Part shown: in pieces, positions 1 to 6,414 of the stretch
How positions within the stretch are numbered: position 1 is the stretch's first letter
Layout: every line of letters starts with the position of its first letter
Assembly: GCA_036395835.1 (NCBI GenBank)
Contig: DASWCW010000110.1
Location: 1-12,983, forward strand
Origin: AP-16 sp036395835
GTDB lineage: Bacteria; Pseudomonadota; Alphaproteobacteria; Rhizobiales; Xanthobacteraceae
Direction: 5' to 3'
DNA: 12,983 nucleotides
Made by a program: the position numbers and the translations under genes
The notes under the pieces: generated by a model
What the model saw: the letters and a program-made list of their open reading frames with translations, nothing else
The model's database searches: none
Told to the model about the DNA's origin: nothing

Positions 1-222
1 CGCGGCTCGCATGCTCCGGAACAAGTGCGAAGATGACCGCGGCTTGCGCGGCCGGCTCACCGAGGAGGAAGGCGTTTTGGCACGCCCCGACAGTCCGAGC
101 CGGTGCACCTTGCCGATCACCGCATTGCGCGTGACGCCGCCAAGCTCGGCGGCGATCCGACTGGCCGAAAGCCCATCCGCCCACAGCTTCTTTAGAAGCT
201 CCACCCGTTCGTCAGTCCACAT
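1..222 (-). CDS. gcrA: GcrA cell cycle regulator, N-terminal part (runs off the window)
   Basis: GcrA is a sigma-70-associated DNA-binding regulator that activates cell-cycle genes in Alphaproteobacteria, often at CcrM-methylated GANTC sites. Only the first 74 codons are here; the rest lies before position 1. The protein begins MWTDERVELLKKLW, then a helix-turn-helix-like stretch, ADGLSASRIAAELGG, followed by VTRNAVIGKVHRLGL. This is the very conserved GcrA N-terminus. A basic Ser/Arg/Pro-rich linker follows (about residues 46-74), also normal for the family. The ATG at 220-222 is preceded by GGAGAGG (complement of 227-233) 4 nt upstream, which supports this start. The gene is transcribed away from argD across a 375-bp spacer. 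Family identity is certain in my view; the C-terminal sigma-binding part cannot be judged. Confidence 0.95.
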   Translation of the reverse strand, partial: MWTDERVELLKKLWADGLSASRIAAELGGVTRNAVIGKVHRLGLSGRAKTPSSSVSRPRKPRSSSHLFRSMRAA

Positions 223-502
223 TTGGCCTCTCCATCAACGAAGCATCGTCGAAGGCCGGGTTCGCCCGGCCGAATCGCCCATCGTTTCGTCCGAGGGCCA
301 GGCGGGCCGCCGGACGGCACGCTCTACTCGATGGAACTCAGGGAACGGTCCGCCGCAAAACGAGATGTCGTACCTGAGAGTTTCAAGGGTACAATATGGC
401 GGGTCTCCCGCGCAAGAGTCGGGCCGGCGATCCGGCCGGTTCCTGCCCCGTTTTCCCCAGCAATGTCCCGCGAACGGCCTGGGGCCGGGGCGAGGCGGCG
501 TG

Positions 503-530
503 TTGACAGCGGACCGGCCCACAATAAAAT
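503..530 (+). promoter_or_regulatory. Sigma-70-type promoter of argD-argF-hslO
   Basis: A perfect -35 box TTGACA (503-508) is followed by a 16-bp spacer and a -10 box TAAAAT (525-530, 5 of 6 matches to TATAAT). Transcription would start near 537 and leave a leader of about 60 nt before the GTG of argD. The -10 box overlaps an in-frame ATG at 529-531, so that ATG cannot be the start of a protein made from this promoter. Confidence 0.75.
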
Positions 531-540
531 GCTTGAATCG

Positions 541-560
541 TGCCGCCCGCGGAGGCGGCA
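541..560. promoter_or_regulatory. Perfect 7-bp palindrome just downstream of the argD promoter
   Basis: TGCCGCC (541-547) and GGCGGCA (554-560) form a perfect inverted repeat around the 6-bp centre CGCGGA. It begins only a few bases after the predicted transcription start, so it could be a repressor operator or a hairpin at the 5' end of the argD mRNA. No U-tract follows, so it is not an intrinsic terminator. The regulator is unknown; it does not look like an ArgR box that I can recognise. Confidence 0.5.
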
Positions 561-597
561 CATTTCATTTCGGCACTCCGCTTGCGTTGGACGGATC

Positions 598-1806
598 GTG
601 ACCTCGCATCTGCTGCCCGCCTACGCGCGCGCCAATCTCGCCTTCGAGCGGGGTGACGGCGCTTGGCTCATCGCGACGGACGGCGAGCGCTATCTCGATT
701 TCGCGTCCGGCGTGGCGGTGAACGCGCTCGGTCACGCGCATCCGCATCTCGTCAAGGCGCTCGGCGAGCAGGCGCAGAAGCTCTGGCACGTCTCCAATCT
801 CTTTCGCATTCCCGAGGGCGAGCGGCTCGCCGAACGGCTGTGCAGCACGACGTTCGCCGATCTGGTGTTCTTCGGCAATTCCGGCGCCGAGGCGCTCGAA
901 TGCGCGATCAAGACCGCGCGCAAGTATCATGCGGTCGACGGCAGGCCCGAGCGTTTCCGGATCATCACCTTCGAGGGGGCGTTTCACGGCCGCACGCTGG
1001 CGACGCTCGCGGCGGGCGGGCAGCAGAAATATTTGGAAGGGTTTGGTCCGGTCGTGGAAGGCTTCGATCAGGTACCGTTCGCGGATGTCGAGGCGGTCAA
1101 GCGCAAGCTCGGTCCGGAGACCGCCGCCATCCTGATCGAGCCGGTCCAGGGCGAGGGTGGCGTGCGCATGGCTTCGCCGCAGGTCATGAAAGCGCTACGC
1201 AGTCTGTGCGACCGGCACGGGCTGTTGCTGGTGCTTGACGAGGTGCAGACCGGCATCGGGCGCACCGGCGAGCTGTTCGCCTACCAGCGCGCCGGCGTCG
1301 AGCCGGACATCATGGCGATCGCCAAGGCGATCGGCGGCGGCTTTCCGCTGGGAGCGTGCCTGGCAACCGCCGAAGCCGCGAAAGGCATGACGCCCGGCAC
1401 CCACGGCTCGACGTTCGGCGGCAATCCGCTGGCGATGGCGGCCGGCAACGCCGTGCTCGACGTCGTGCTGGCGCCCGGTTTTCTCGACCGTGTGCGGCGG
1501 ACCGCGATCTTGTTCAAACAGCGGCTCGCCGAGCTCAAGGACCGGCATCCCGCGGTGATCGCCGAAGTGCGCGGCGAGGGGCTTCTGCTCGGGCTGCGCG
1601 CGATCACGCCGAGCGCCGAACTCGTCGATGAGTTGCGCGCCGAGAAGCTCTTGACCGCCGCCGCCGGCGAAAACGTGGTTCGCCTGCTGCCGCCGCTCAT
1701 CATCGGCGAGGCGGAGATCGCCGAAGCGGTGACCAAGATCGACCGAGCCTGCGCGCGCATCGCGCAGGCGCACGACCGCCCGCGTCAGGATGGGGTGGTG
1801 GCGTGA
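598..1806 (+). CDS. argD: Acetylornithine aminotransferase (N-acetylornithine/succinyldiaminopimelate class III transaminase)
   Basis: A cytosolic PLP enzyme of arginine biosynthesis that converts N-acetylglutamate 5-semialdehyde and glutamate to N-acetylornithine and 2-oxoglutarate. The 402-residue product has family-typical length. Class III aminotransferase landmarks are all visible: SGAEA around 95-99, EGAFHGRT at 126-133, EPVQGEGG at 181-188, LDEVQTGIGRTG with Asp214 and Gln217, the PLP lysine Lys243 in AKAIGGGFPLG, and the THGSTFGGNPLA phosphate-binding loop at 268-279. The GTG at 598 is preferred because (V/M)TSHLLPAYAR is where the family begins and because the upstream ATG (529) overlaps the -10 box; only a weak GGACGGA precedes it. 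It is the first gene of a three-gene operon and its stop overlaps the argF GTG. The function is clear; the exact start is slightly less so. Confidence 0.93.
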   Translation: MTSHLLPAYARANLAFERGDGAWLIATDGERYLDFASGVAVNALGHAHPHLVKALGEQAQKLWHVSNLFRIPEGERLAERLCSTTFADLVFFGNSGAEALECAIKTARKYHAVDGRPERFRIITFEGAFHGRTLATLAAGGQQKYLEGFGPVVEGFDQVPFADVEAVKRKLGPETAAILIEPVQGEGGVRMASPQVMKALRSLCDRHGLLLVLDEVQTGIGRTGELFAYQRAGVEPDIMAIAKAIGGGFPLGACLATAEAAKGMTPGTHGSTFGGNPLAMAAGNAVLDVVLAPGFLDRVRRTAILFKQRLAELKDRHPAVIAEVRGEGLLLGLRAITPSAELVDELRAEKLLTAAAGENVVRLLPPLIIGEAEIAEAVTKIDRACARIAQAHDRPRQDGVVA

Positions 1807-2732
1807 GCGACGTTCGCCATTTCCTGGATGTGATCGACCTGCCGGCGGCCGAGCTGCGGGCGATCATCGAGGCGAGCCGCGCCATGAAGGACGCGCGCCG
1901 CCGCGATCCCGACTCGACGCATCAGCCGCTCGCCGGCAGGACGCTGGCGATGATCTTCGACAAGCCCTCGACGCGCACGCGCGTGTCGTTCGACGTCGCC
2001 ATGCGTCAGCTCGGCGGCGAAGCGATCTTGCTCACCGGCCAGGAAATGCAGCTCGGAAGGGGCGAGACCATCGCCGATACCGCCCGCGTGCTGTCGCGCT
2101 ACGTCGATGCGATCATGATCCGGATTCTCGATCACGAGACGCTGATCGAGCTCGCGCGGCATGCCACCGTACCGGTGATCAACGGGCTGACGCGGCTCTC
2201 CCATCCCTGCCAGGTGATGGCCGACGTGCTGACCTTCGAGGAGCACCGCGGCTCGATCCGCGGCCGCACCATCGCCTGGAGCGGCGACGGCAACAACGTG
2301 CTGGCGTCGTGGATGCACGCGGCGCAGCGCTTCGAGTTCCGGCTCAATGTCGCGACCCCGCCCGAGCTCGCACCGCGCAAGCCGCTGCTCGATTGGGCAG
2401 GCCGGTCCGGCGCGGCGATCGTGATCGGCCATGATCCGGAGCGCGCGGTGGCCGGGGCCGATTGCATCGTGACCGACACCTGGGTCTCCATGGGGGACAA
2501 GGACGGCGAGCACCGGCACAACCTGCTCAAGCCGTATCAGGTCAATCGGCGGCTGCTGGCGCGGGCGAAACCCGACGCCCTGTTCATGCATTGCCTTCCG
2601 GCGCATCGCGGCCACGAGGTCACCGATGAGGTGATCGATGGCCCGCAATCGGTGGTATTCGACGAGGCCGAGAACCGCCTTCATGCCCAGAAGGGCATCC
2701 TCGCGTGGTGCCTGGAGACGCACGCACGATGA
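1803..2732 (+). CDS. argF: Ornithine carbamoyltransferase
   Basis: Transfers the carbamoyl group of carbamoyl phosphate to ornithine to give citrulline in arginine biosynthesis; cytosolic, trimeric in the family. The 309-residue product shows the carbamoyl-phosphate loop KPSTRTR (54-60), the HPCQ motif (134-137), the ornithine-binding VSMGD segment (228-232) and the HCLPAHRG motif with its catalytic Cys (273-280). The length is that of anabolic OTCases. The start is a GTG at 1803 inside the argD stop (GTGA overlap), giving (V/M)SDVRHFLD, the usual beginning of the rhizobial enzyme; translation is therefore probably coupled to argD. Its own stop overlaps the hslO start by 4 nt. The argD-argF order fits a biosynthetic rather than catabolic (ADI pathway) role, as no arcA or arcC is present. 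Confidence 0.95.
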   Translation: MSDVRHFLDVIDLPAAELRAIIEASRAMKDARRRDPDSTHQPLAGRTLAMIFDKPSTRTRVSFDVAMRQLGGEAILLTGQEMQLGRGETIADTARVLSRYVDAIMIRILDHETLIELARHATVPVINGLTRLSHPCQVMADVLTFEEHRGSIRGRTIAWSGDGNNVLASWMHAAQRFEFRLNVATPPELAPRKPLLDWAGRSGAAIVIGHDPERAVAGADCIVTDTWVSMGDKDGEHRHNLLKPYQVNRRLLARAKPDALFMHCLPAHRGHEVTDEVIDGPQSVVFDEAENRLHAQKGILAWCLETHAR

Positions 2733-3736
2733 GCCAGATTGCCATTCCGGTGCGCCCTCCGGCATCGACCTCCGCCGATGACACCATCCTGCCGTTCGAG
2801 GTTGCCGCTCTTGATCTGCGAGGGCGGGTGGTACGGCTCGGCGCCGCGGTCGACGAGCTGTTGAGCCGGCACCACTACCCGGTCCCGGTCGCGAAGCTTC
2901 TCGGCGAGGCCGCGGTGCTGACGATCCTGCTCGGGTCCTCGCTCAAGCTCGAGGGCCGGTTCATCCTGCAGACGCAGACCGACGGACCCGTGCGCATGCT
3001 GGTGGTCGATTACACCACGCCGGACAAGGTCCGCGCTTGCGCCCAATACGACGCCGCCCGCGTCGCGGCAGCGATGGATGCCGGGGCGGTTTCGACCGGG
3101 GTCCTGATCGGGCGCGGACACCTCGCCATGACCATCGATCGCGGGCTCGACCGCAGCCGCTACCAGGGGCTGGTGGCGCTCGACGGCGGCAGCCTGGAGG
3201 ATGCGGCGCACGAATATTTCCGCCGCTCGGAACAGATTCCGACCCGGGTTCGTCTTGCCGTGGCGGAGGAATTGCGCGGCGGTCCGCACGGAATTCGCCA
3301 CCGCTGGCGCGCCGGCGGCATTTTGGCCCAATTCCTGCCGCGCGCGCCGGAGCGCATGCGCGGGCCCGATCTCGATCCCGGCGACGCTCCGGCCGGCTTT
3401 AGCGTGCAGCCGGCGCAGTCGGTGATCGAGGATGACGCCTGGGTCGAGGGCCGGGCCCTGGTCGAGACCGTGGAAGATCTGGAATTGATCGACCCGGCCG
3501 TATCGAGCGAGCGCCTGCTCTATCGCCTGTTCCATGAACGCGGCGTGCGGGTGTTTCGCAGCGCCAGCGTTCAGGCCCGATGCTCCTGCTCGCGCGAGGG
3601 GGTGGCGAACATGCTGACCCGCTTTTCCCGGGCCGAACGCCGGGACATGGCGGAGGATGGGACGATCTGCGTTACCTGCGAGTTCTGCAACCGGAGCTAC
3701 CGGTTTGCGCCCGCCGAGCTCGATGAGGCGGACTGA
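2729..3736 (+). CDS. hslO: Hsp33 redox-regulated molecular chaperone
   Basis: Hsp33 is a cytosolic holdase that is activated when its four zinc-binding cysteines are oxidised, protecting unfolding proteins during oxidative stress. In the 335-residue product the four ligands are visible near the C-terminus as Cys285-x-Cys287 (RCSCSRE) and Cys317-x2-Cys320 (TCEFCNRSYRF). The N-terminal substrate-binding domain has typical strings such as LPFEVAALDLRGRVVRLG (21-38) and LLGEAAVLTILL (57-68). The start ATG (2729) overlaps the argF stop in an ATGA junction; an upstream in-frame GTG at 2705 would lie inside argF and is less likely. The coupling of hslO to argDF is common in rhizobia as far as I recall. 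The gene converges on apaG with REP-like palindromes between them. Confidence 0.95.
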   Translation: MSQIAIPVRPPASTSADDTILPFEVAALDLRGRVVRLGAAVDELLSRHHYPVPVAKLLGEAAVLTILLGSSLKLEGRFILQTQTDGPVRMLVVDYTTPDKVRACAQYDAARVAAAMDAGAVSTGVLIGRGHLAMTIDRGLDRSRYQGLVALDGGSLEDAAHEYFRRSEQIPTRVRLAVAEELRGGPHGIRHRWRAGGILAQFLPRAPERMRGPDLDPGDAPAGFSVQPAQSVIEDDAWVEGRALVETVEDLELIDPAVSSERLLYRLFHERGVRVFRSASVQARCSCSREGVANMLTRFSRAERRDMAEDGTICVTCEFCNRSYRFAPAELDEAD

Positions 3737-3749
3737 GGGGGTTCCGGGG

Positions 3750-3813
3750 CCCGCATGGAGCGAAACGGAATGCGGGGAGCGGCTGTCCCGGATTTCGCTG
3801 CGCTCCATCCGGG
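3750..3813. repeat. Pair of REP-like palindromes, head to head
   Basis: Two related hairpins lie 10 bp apart. The first is CCCGCAT (3750-3756), a 13-nt loop and ATGCGGG (3770-3776). The second is CCCGGAT (3787-3793), a 13-nt loop and ATCCGGG (3807-3813). Read on the opposite strand the second loop is GGAGCGCAGCGAA, clearly related to the first loop GGAGCGAAACGGA, so the two are members of one family in inverted orientation. The minus-strand translation of the second gives the string ARMERSEIRD, which I know as a recurrent spurious peptide in Bradyrhizobium-type genomes, consistent with a dispersed repeat. Lying between convergent hslO and apaG, it may also act as a bidirectional transcription stop. 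Confidence 0.8.
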
Positions 3814-3844
3814 CCACACGCGGCCCAGTTCGGAGATTACTGGG

Positions 3845-3864
3845 TGGCCCGCATTCGCGGGCCA
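3845..3864. repeat. Short perfect palindrome, second REP-like type
   Basis: TGGCCCGC (3845-3852) and GCGGGCCA (3857-3864) form a perfect 8-bp inverted repeat around the loop ATTC. It belongs to a different sequence type from the neighbouring hairpin pair. It ends 20 bp before the apaG stop codon and could help end transcription from either side, though no T-tract follows on either strand. Strings of this kind (GCATTCGCGGGCCATGACG) recur between genes in related genomes as far as I recall. Confidence 0.6.
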
Positions 3865-3884
3865 TGACGACGCCGAGTAGCGCC

Positions 3885-4277
3885 TCAATTGATGGTGCGC
3901 TCCACCGTCGGGCTGTCGAGCGAGAAGGCGGGGATTTCGATGTCGAAGTGCTCCCCGGCGGTGCTCACCATGGTGTAGCTGCCGACCATGAAGCCGGAAG
4001 GGGTCGGGAGCGGGACCCCGCTGGTGTATTGGAACGATTGCCCGGGGCCGAGCACCGGCTGCTCTCCCACGACCCCCGGCCCGCGCACCTCCTGGAGGCG
4101 GCCGAAAGCGTCGGTGATCCGCCAGTGGCGGCTGACCAATTGCACGGTCTCGCTGCCGCGGTTGACGATTTCGATGGTATAGGCCCAAAAGTAATAGTTG
4201 TTGGCCGGGGACGAGCGCTCGCTGAGGAATTGCGGCGTCACCGTGACCTCGATGCTGCGCGTGGTCGCTCGATACAT
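3885..4277 (-). CDS. apaG: ApaG protein (Co2+/Mg2+ efflux-associated, ApaG/FN3-like domain)
   Basis: ApaG is a small single-domain protein with a fibronectin-III-like beta sandwich; its biochemical role is not settled, and the linked phenotype in enterobacteria is cobalt/magnesium tolerance. The 130-residue product has the normal length and the family landmarks: YYFWAYTIEIVNRG (28-41), LVSRHWRITDAFG (47-59), the glycine-rich GPGVVGEQP (66-74), and PGQSFQYTSGVPLPTPSGFMVGSY (78-101, quoted by position). The ATG at 4277 gives MYRATTRSIEVTV, the standard start; the open frame continues 64 codons upstream but that part has no family resemblance. The RBS is weak (AGG 3 nt upstream). It is divergent from opgC-like 1 and convergent with hslO. 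Confidence 0.93.
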   Translation of the reverse strand: MYRATTRSIEVTVTPQFLSERSSPANNYYFWAYTIEIVNRGSETVQLVSRHWRITDAFGRLQEVRGPGVVGEQPVLGPGQSFQYTSGVPLPTPSGFMVGSYTMVSTAGEHFDIEIPAFSLDSPTVERTIN

Positions 4278-4413
4278 TGCCTGTGGACCGAATCTCGTTC
4301 GCCGCAAACTAGAGCCCGTACCGTCGCATAATACCCGTGTTGCCCCCCTCCCGGCATTTCTCGATCCGCGGTATTCCCTGCTATCATCTTCGAGGCCAAC
4401 CGGAGACGCCCTT
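4278..4413. other. Divergent apaG / opgC-like 1 spacer, promoters not resolved
   Basis: This 136-bp spacer must hold the promoters of apaG and of the envelope cassette. It contains -10-like strings: CATAAT (4327-4332) and TATCAT (4382-4387) on the plus strand and TATTAT on the minus strand (complement of 4328-4333). None has a recognisable -35 box at the right distance, so no promoter is called. GGAGA at 4402-4406, 7 nt before the ATG, is the probable RBS of opgC-like 1. Confidence 0.4.
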
Positions 4414-5580
4414 ATGCCCGTGAATGTTCCGGCCGGACGCGACCTCAGGCTCGACCTGTTCCGCGGCATCGCGCTCTGGCTGATCTTCCTCGATCACATC
4501 CCCTTCAACGTGGTCAATTGGGTTACGATCCGGAACTACGGCTTCAGCGATGCCGCCGAGATCTTCGTGTTCATCTCCGGCTATACGGCGGCTTTCGTCT
4601 ATGGCCGGGCCATGCGCGAACGGGGGCCGATCGCCGCGAGCGCCCGGATTCTCAAGCGCGGATGGCAGGTCTACGTCGCCCACGTGTTTCTGTTCGTGAT
4701 CTATCTCGCCGAAATCTCCTACGTCGGGGCGAAGTTCGACAACCCGTTGTTCGCCGAGGAGTTCAACCTGTTCGGGTTCCTGCGCAGCCCCGACGTCATC
4801 CTCACCCAGGCGCTGGTGCTCAAGTTCAAGCCCGTCAACATGGACGTGCTGCCGCTGTATATCGTGCTGCTGCTGGCGTTTCCGCCGTTGCTCTGGTCGC
4901 TGTTGCGCAGCCCGAACTTGGCGCTGCTGGGCTCGGGGATACTCTACCTGGTCGCGCGGAAGTTCGGCTGGAATCTTCCGGCTTTCCCGACCGGAAAATG
5001 GTATTTCAATCCGTTCGCCTGGCAGTTCCTGTTCCTGTTCGGCGCCTGGTGCGCATTGGGCGGAGCCCAGCAGGTCGTCTCGCTCATAAAGTCCCGCACG
5101 GTGCTGGTGCTGTCGATCGCCTATCTGCTTTTCGCGATGGTGATGACGCTCGCCGGGCATTTCCCGCGCATGCACCAGCTGATCCCGACCTGGATCGACC
5201 GGCTGGTCAATCCGGTCGACAAGACCAATCTCGATCCGTTGCGCCTCGTCCATTTCGCCGTCTTGGCCTTGGTTACGGTGCGGTTCATCCCGCGGGATTG
5301 GCCGTACCTGAAATGGAGCGGGTTCCGTCCGGCGATCATCTGCGGCGAGCACTCGCTGGAGATCTTCTGTCTCGGCATCTTCCTGTCGTTCGCCGGCCAT
5401 TTCTTCCTGGTCGAGATCTCGAACCGGGCTTGGATGCAGATTCTCGTCAGCTTGGCCGGAATCGTGATCATGGTGACGGTCGCCTGGATCATGAACTGGT
5501 ACAAGAAGCTCGATGCGCGCGGTCCCAAATCGCTGCCGCCGCAGCCTGCGGCCGCCCGGCCGCTTGGAGACGCCGCATGA
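4414..5580 (+). CDS. OpgC-family membrane acyltransferase (copy 1)
   Basis: A polytopic inner-membrane protein of 388 residues of the OpgC family, whose E. coli member adds succinyl groups to periplasmic osmoregulated glucans; OpgC is related to the acyltransferase-3 superfamily. About ten hydrophobic segments can be read, roughly at 12-30, 46-65, 82-105, 145-166, 170-186, 206-225, 236-258, 284-302, 321-343 and 350-372. The N-terminal RLDLFRGIALWLIFLDHIP carries Arg18, Asp27 and His28, the probable catalytic region by analogy with acyltransferase-3 enzymes. FVFISGYTAAFVYGRA and HSLEIFCLGIFLSFAGHF are further conserved blocks. It overlaps the next gene by 4 nt (ATGA), coupling it to an exported SGNH-like protein. 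Substrate unknown: a glucan succinyltransferase role is inference, because no glucan synthase gene lies nearby. It is not given the symbol opgC for that reason. Confidence 0.85.
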   Translation: MPVNVPAGRDLRLDLFRGIALWLIFLDHIPFNVVNWVTIRNYGFSDAAEIFVFISGYTAAFVYGRAMRERGPIAASARILKRGWQVYVAHVFLFVIYLAEISYVGAKFDNPLFAEEFNLFGFLRSPDVILTQALVLKFKPVNMDVLPLYIVLLLAFPPLLWSLLRSPNLALLGSGILYLVARKFGWNLPAFPTGKWYFNPFAWQFLFLFGAWCALGGAQQVVSLIKSRTVLVLSIAYLLFAMVMTLAGHFPRMHQLIPTWIDRLVNPVDKTNLDPLRLVHFAVLALVTVRFIPRDWPYLKWSGFRPAIICGEHSLEIFCLGIFLSFAGHFFLVEISNRAWMQILVSLAGIVIMVTVAWIMNWYKKLDARGPKSLPPQPAAARPLGDAA

Positions 5581-6326
5581 ACGGGTTCTTCGCGCTACTC
5601 GCCGGGATGCTGCTGTGCGGCGGCGCGGCGCTTGCCCAGGGTACCGACGTTTGCGCCGTCCCCGAGGAGCTCCTGTCGACCGATCTGCCGCTGCCGCATG
5701 TTGCCGAAGCCGTTACCCAGGCCAAGCGCCTGCAGATCGCGGTGGTCGGCAGCGCCTCCTCGACCCTGCGCGGCGCGAGTGGGGTGCAGCACGCCTATCC
5801 GGCGCAGCTCGAAGCCGAGCTCGGCCGGCGCCTTCCCGGGGTCGCCGTGAAGGTGGTGCCCCACATCCAGCAGGGCACCACCGCGGACGTGGCGACCACC
5901 TTCCTGCGGCTCATTGCGGCCGAAAAGCCCAATCTGGTCATCTGGCAGACCGGCACCACCGACGTCATGCTGGGGACGGAGCCGGATTCGTTCCAGGATG
6001 CGCTCGACAAGGGCATCCAGGCCTTGCAGACCGGCGGCACCGGCACCGACGTGGTCCTGATGAACTTGCAGCACAGCCCTCGAACCGACCCGATGATGCA
6101 CGTGGGTCCCTATGCGCACGCGATGCGCGTGGTCGCGGAAGATCGCCGCGTGCCCTTGTTCGACCGCATGGGAATCATGAAATACTGGAACGATGAAGGT
6201 GTCTTCGATTTCTATTCGATGAGCAACGACGGCACGGTCGAGCGGGTGCATCACTGCATCGGCCGATTGCTGGCAGACCTGGTGATTGGTTCCAGCAAGA
6301 CCGCCGAGAGCAAACCGACGCAATAG
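5577..6326 (+). CDS. Exported SGNH-hydrolase-like protein 1, non-canonical catalytic residues
   Basis: A 249-residue protein with an N-terminal signal peptide (hydrophobic 4-20, cleavage probably after ALA at 20), so it probably works in the periplasm. The fold resembles SGNH/GDSL esterases: strand QIAVVG leading to G58-S-A-S-S, then KPNLVIWQTGTTD (117-129) and VPLFDR (192-197). Compared with the intact third paralogue, the nucleophile position of block I reads Ala60 rather than Ser, the block III GTN reads GTT (126-128), block II NRGVGG is absent, and the DGLH block reads DGTV (218-221). Ser61, Ser62, Asp129 and His225 remain as possible substitutes. Cys26 and Cys227 may form a disulfide. 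It is translationally coupled to opgC-like 1, suggesting a joint role in glycan acylation or deacylation. Activity cannot be assumed. Confidence 0.8.
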   Translation: MNGFFALLAGMLLCGGAALAQGTDVCAVPEELLSTDLPLPHVAEAVTQAKRLQIAVVGSASSTLRGASGVQHAYPAQLEAELGRRLPGVAVKVVPHIQQGTTADVATTFLRLIAAEKPNLVIWQTGTTDVMLGTEPDSFQDALDKGIQALQTGGTGTDVVLMNLQHSPRTDPMMHVGPYAHAMRVVAEDRRVPLFDRMGIMKYWNDEGVFDFYSMSNDGTVERVHHCIGRLLADLVIGSSKTAESKPTQ

Positions 6327-6414
6327 CCGGAGCGTCGCTCGCCCGCTTTGCCGCAGGCCGAACTTCTAGTCACCTCGTCGCGGCGAGAGCCGAGTCAGGA
6401 GCAGGTTCGCTGTC

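Larger units (their letters stand above)
223..597. other. Divergent gcrA/argD spacer with GANTC sites and a stable hairpin
   Basis: No gene is supported in this spacer. It holds the gcrA leader, with a perfect 7-bp inverted repeat GGCCGGG (254-260) and CCCGGCC (265-271) around a 4-nt loop TTCG, which would be a hairpin in the gcrA mRNA about 30 nt before its RBS. There is a smaller inverted repeat, GCGGG TCT CCCGC, at 399-411. Three GANTC sites (CcrM methylation targets) lie at 272-276, 416-420 and 535-539. No clean minus-strand promoter for gcrA was found; the best guess, TTGTAC-16-TACGAC on the minus strand near 370-398, is weak. The argD promoter and palindrome at the right end are listed separately. 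Confidence 0.6.

Noticed and set aside
529..597. N-terminal extension of ArgD from ATG 529 (or further upstream)
   Set aside because: The ATG overlaps the -10 box of the promoter, the added residues are Arg-rich and unlike the family, and TSHLLPAYAR after GTG 598 is the expected start.
2681..3865. A 394-codon antisense frame over hslO
   Set aside because: It starts inside the REP-like repeats (hence its MERSEIRD string) and is antisense to an unmistakable Hsp33 gene.
4327..4332. CATAAT as a -10 box for opgC-like 1
   Set aside because: No -35-like sequence at 16-18 bp; left as an unresolved promoter region.
5577..5640. SGNH-like 1 and 2 as lipoproteins (Cys14 in the signal region)
   Set aside because: LLC and FAC contexts do not make a proper lipobox and Cys14 lies in the middle of the hydrophobic core; both have a normal signal peptidase I site (ALA/TLA followed by Q) near residue 20.
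4518..6326. A 602-codon open frame running through opgC-like 1 into SGNH-like 1
   Set aside because: Same GC artefact; the real SGNH-like 1 begins at ATG 5577 with a clean signal peptide.
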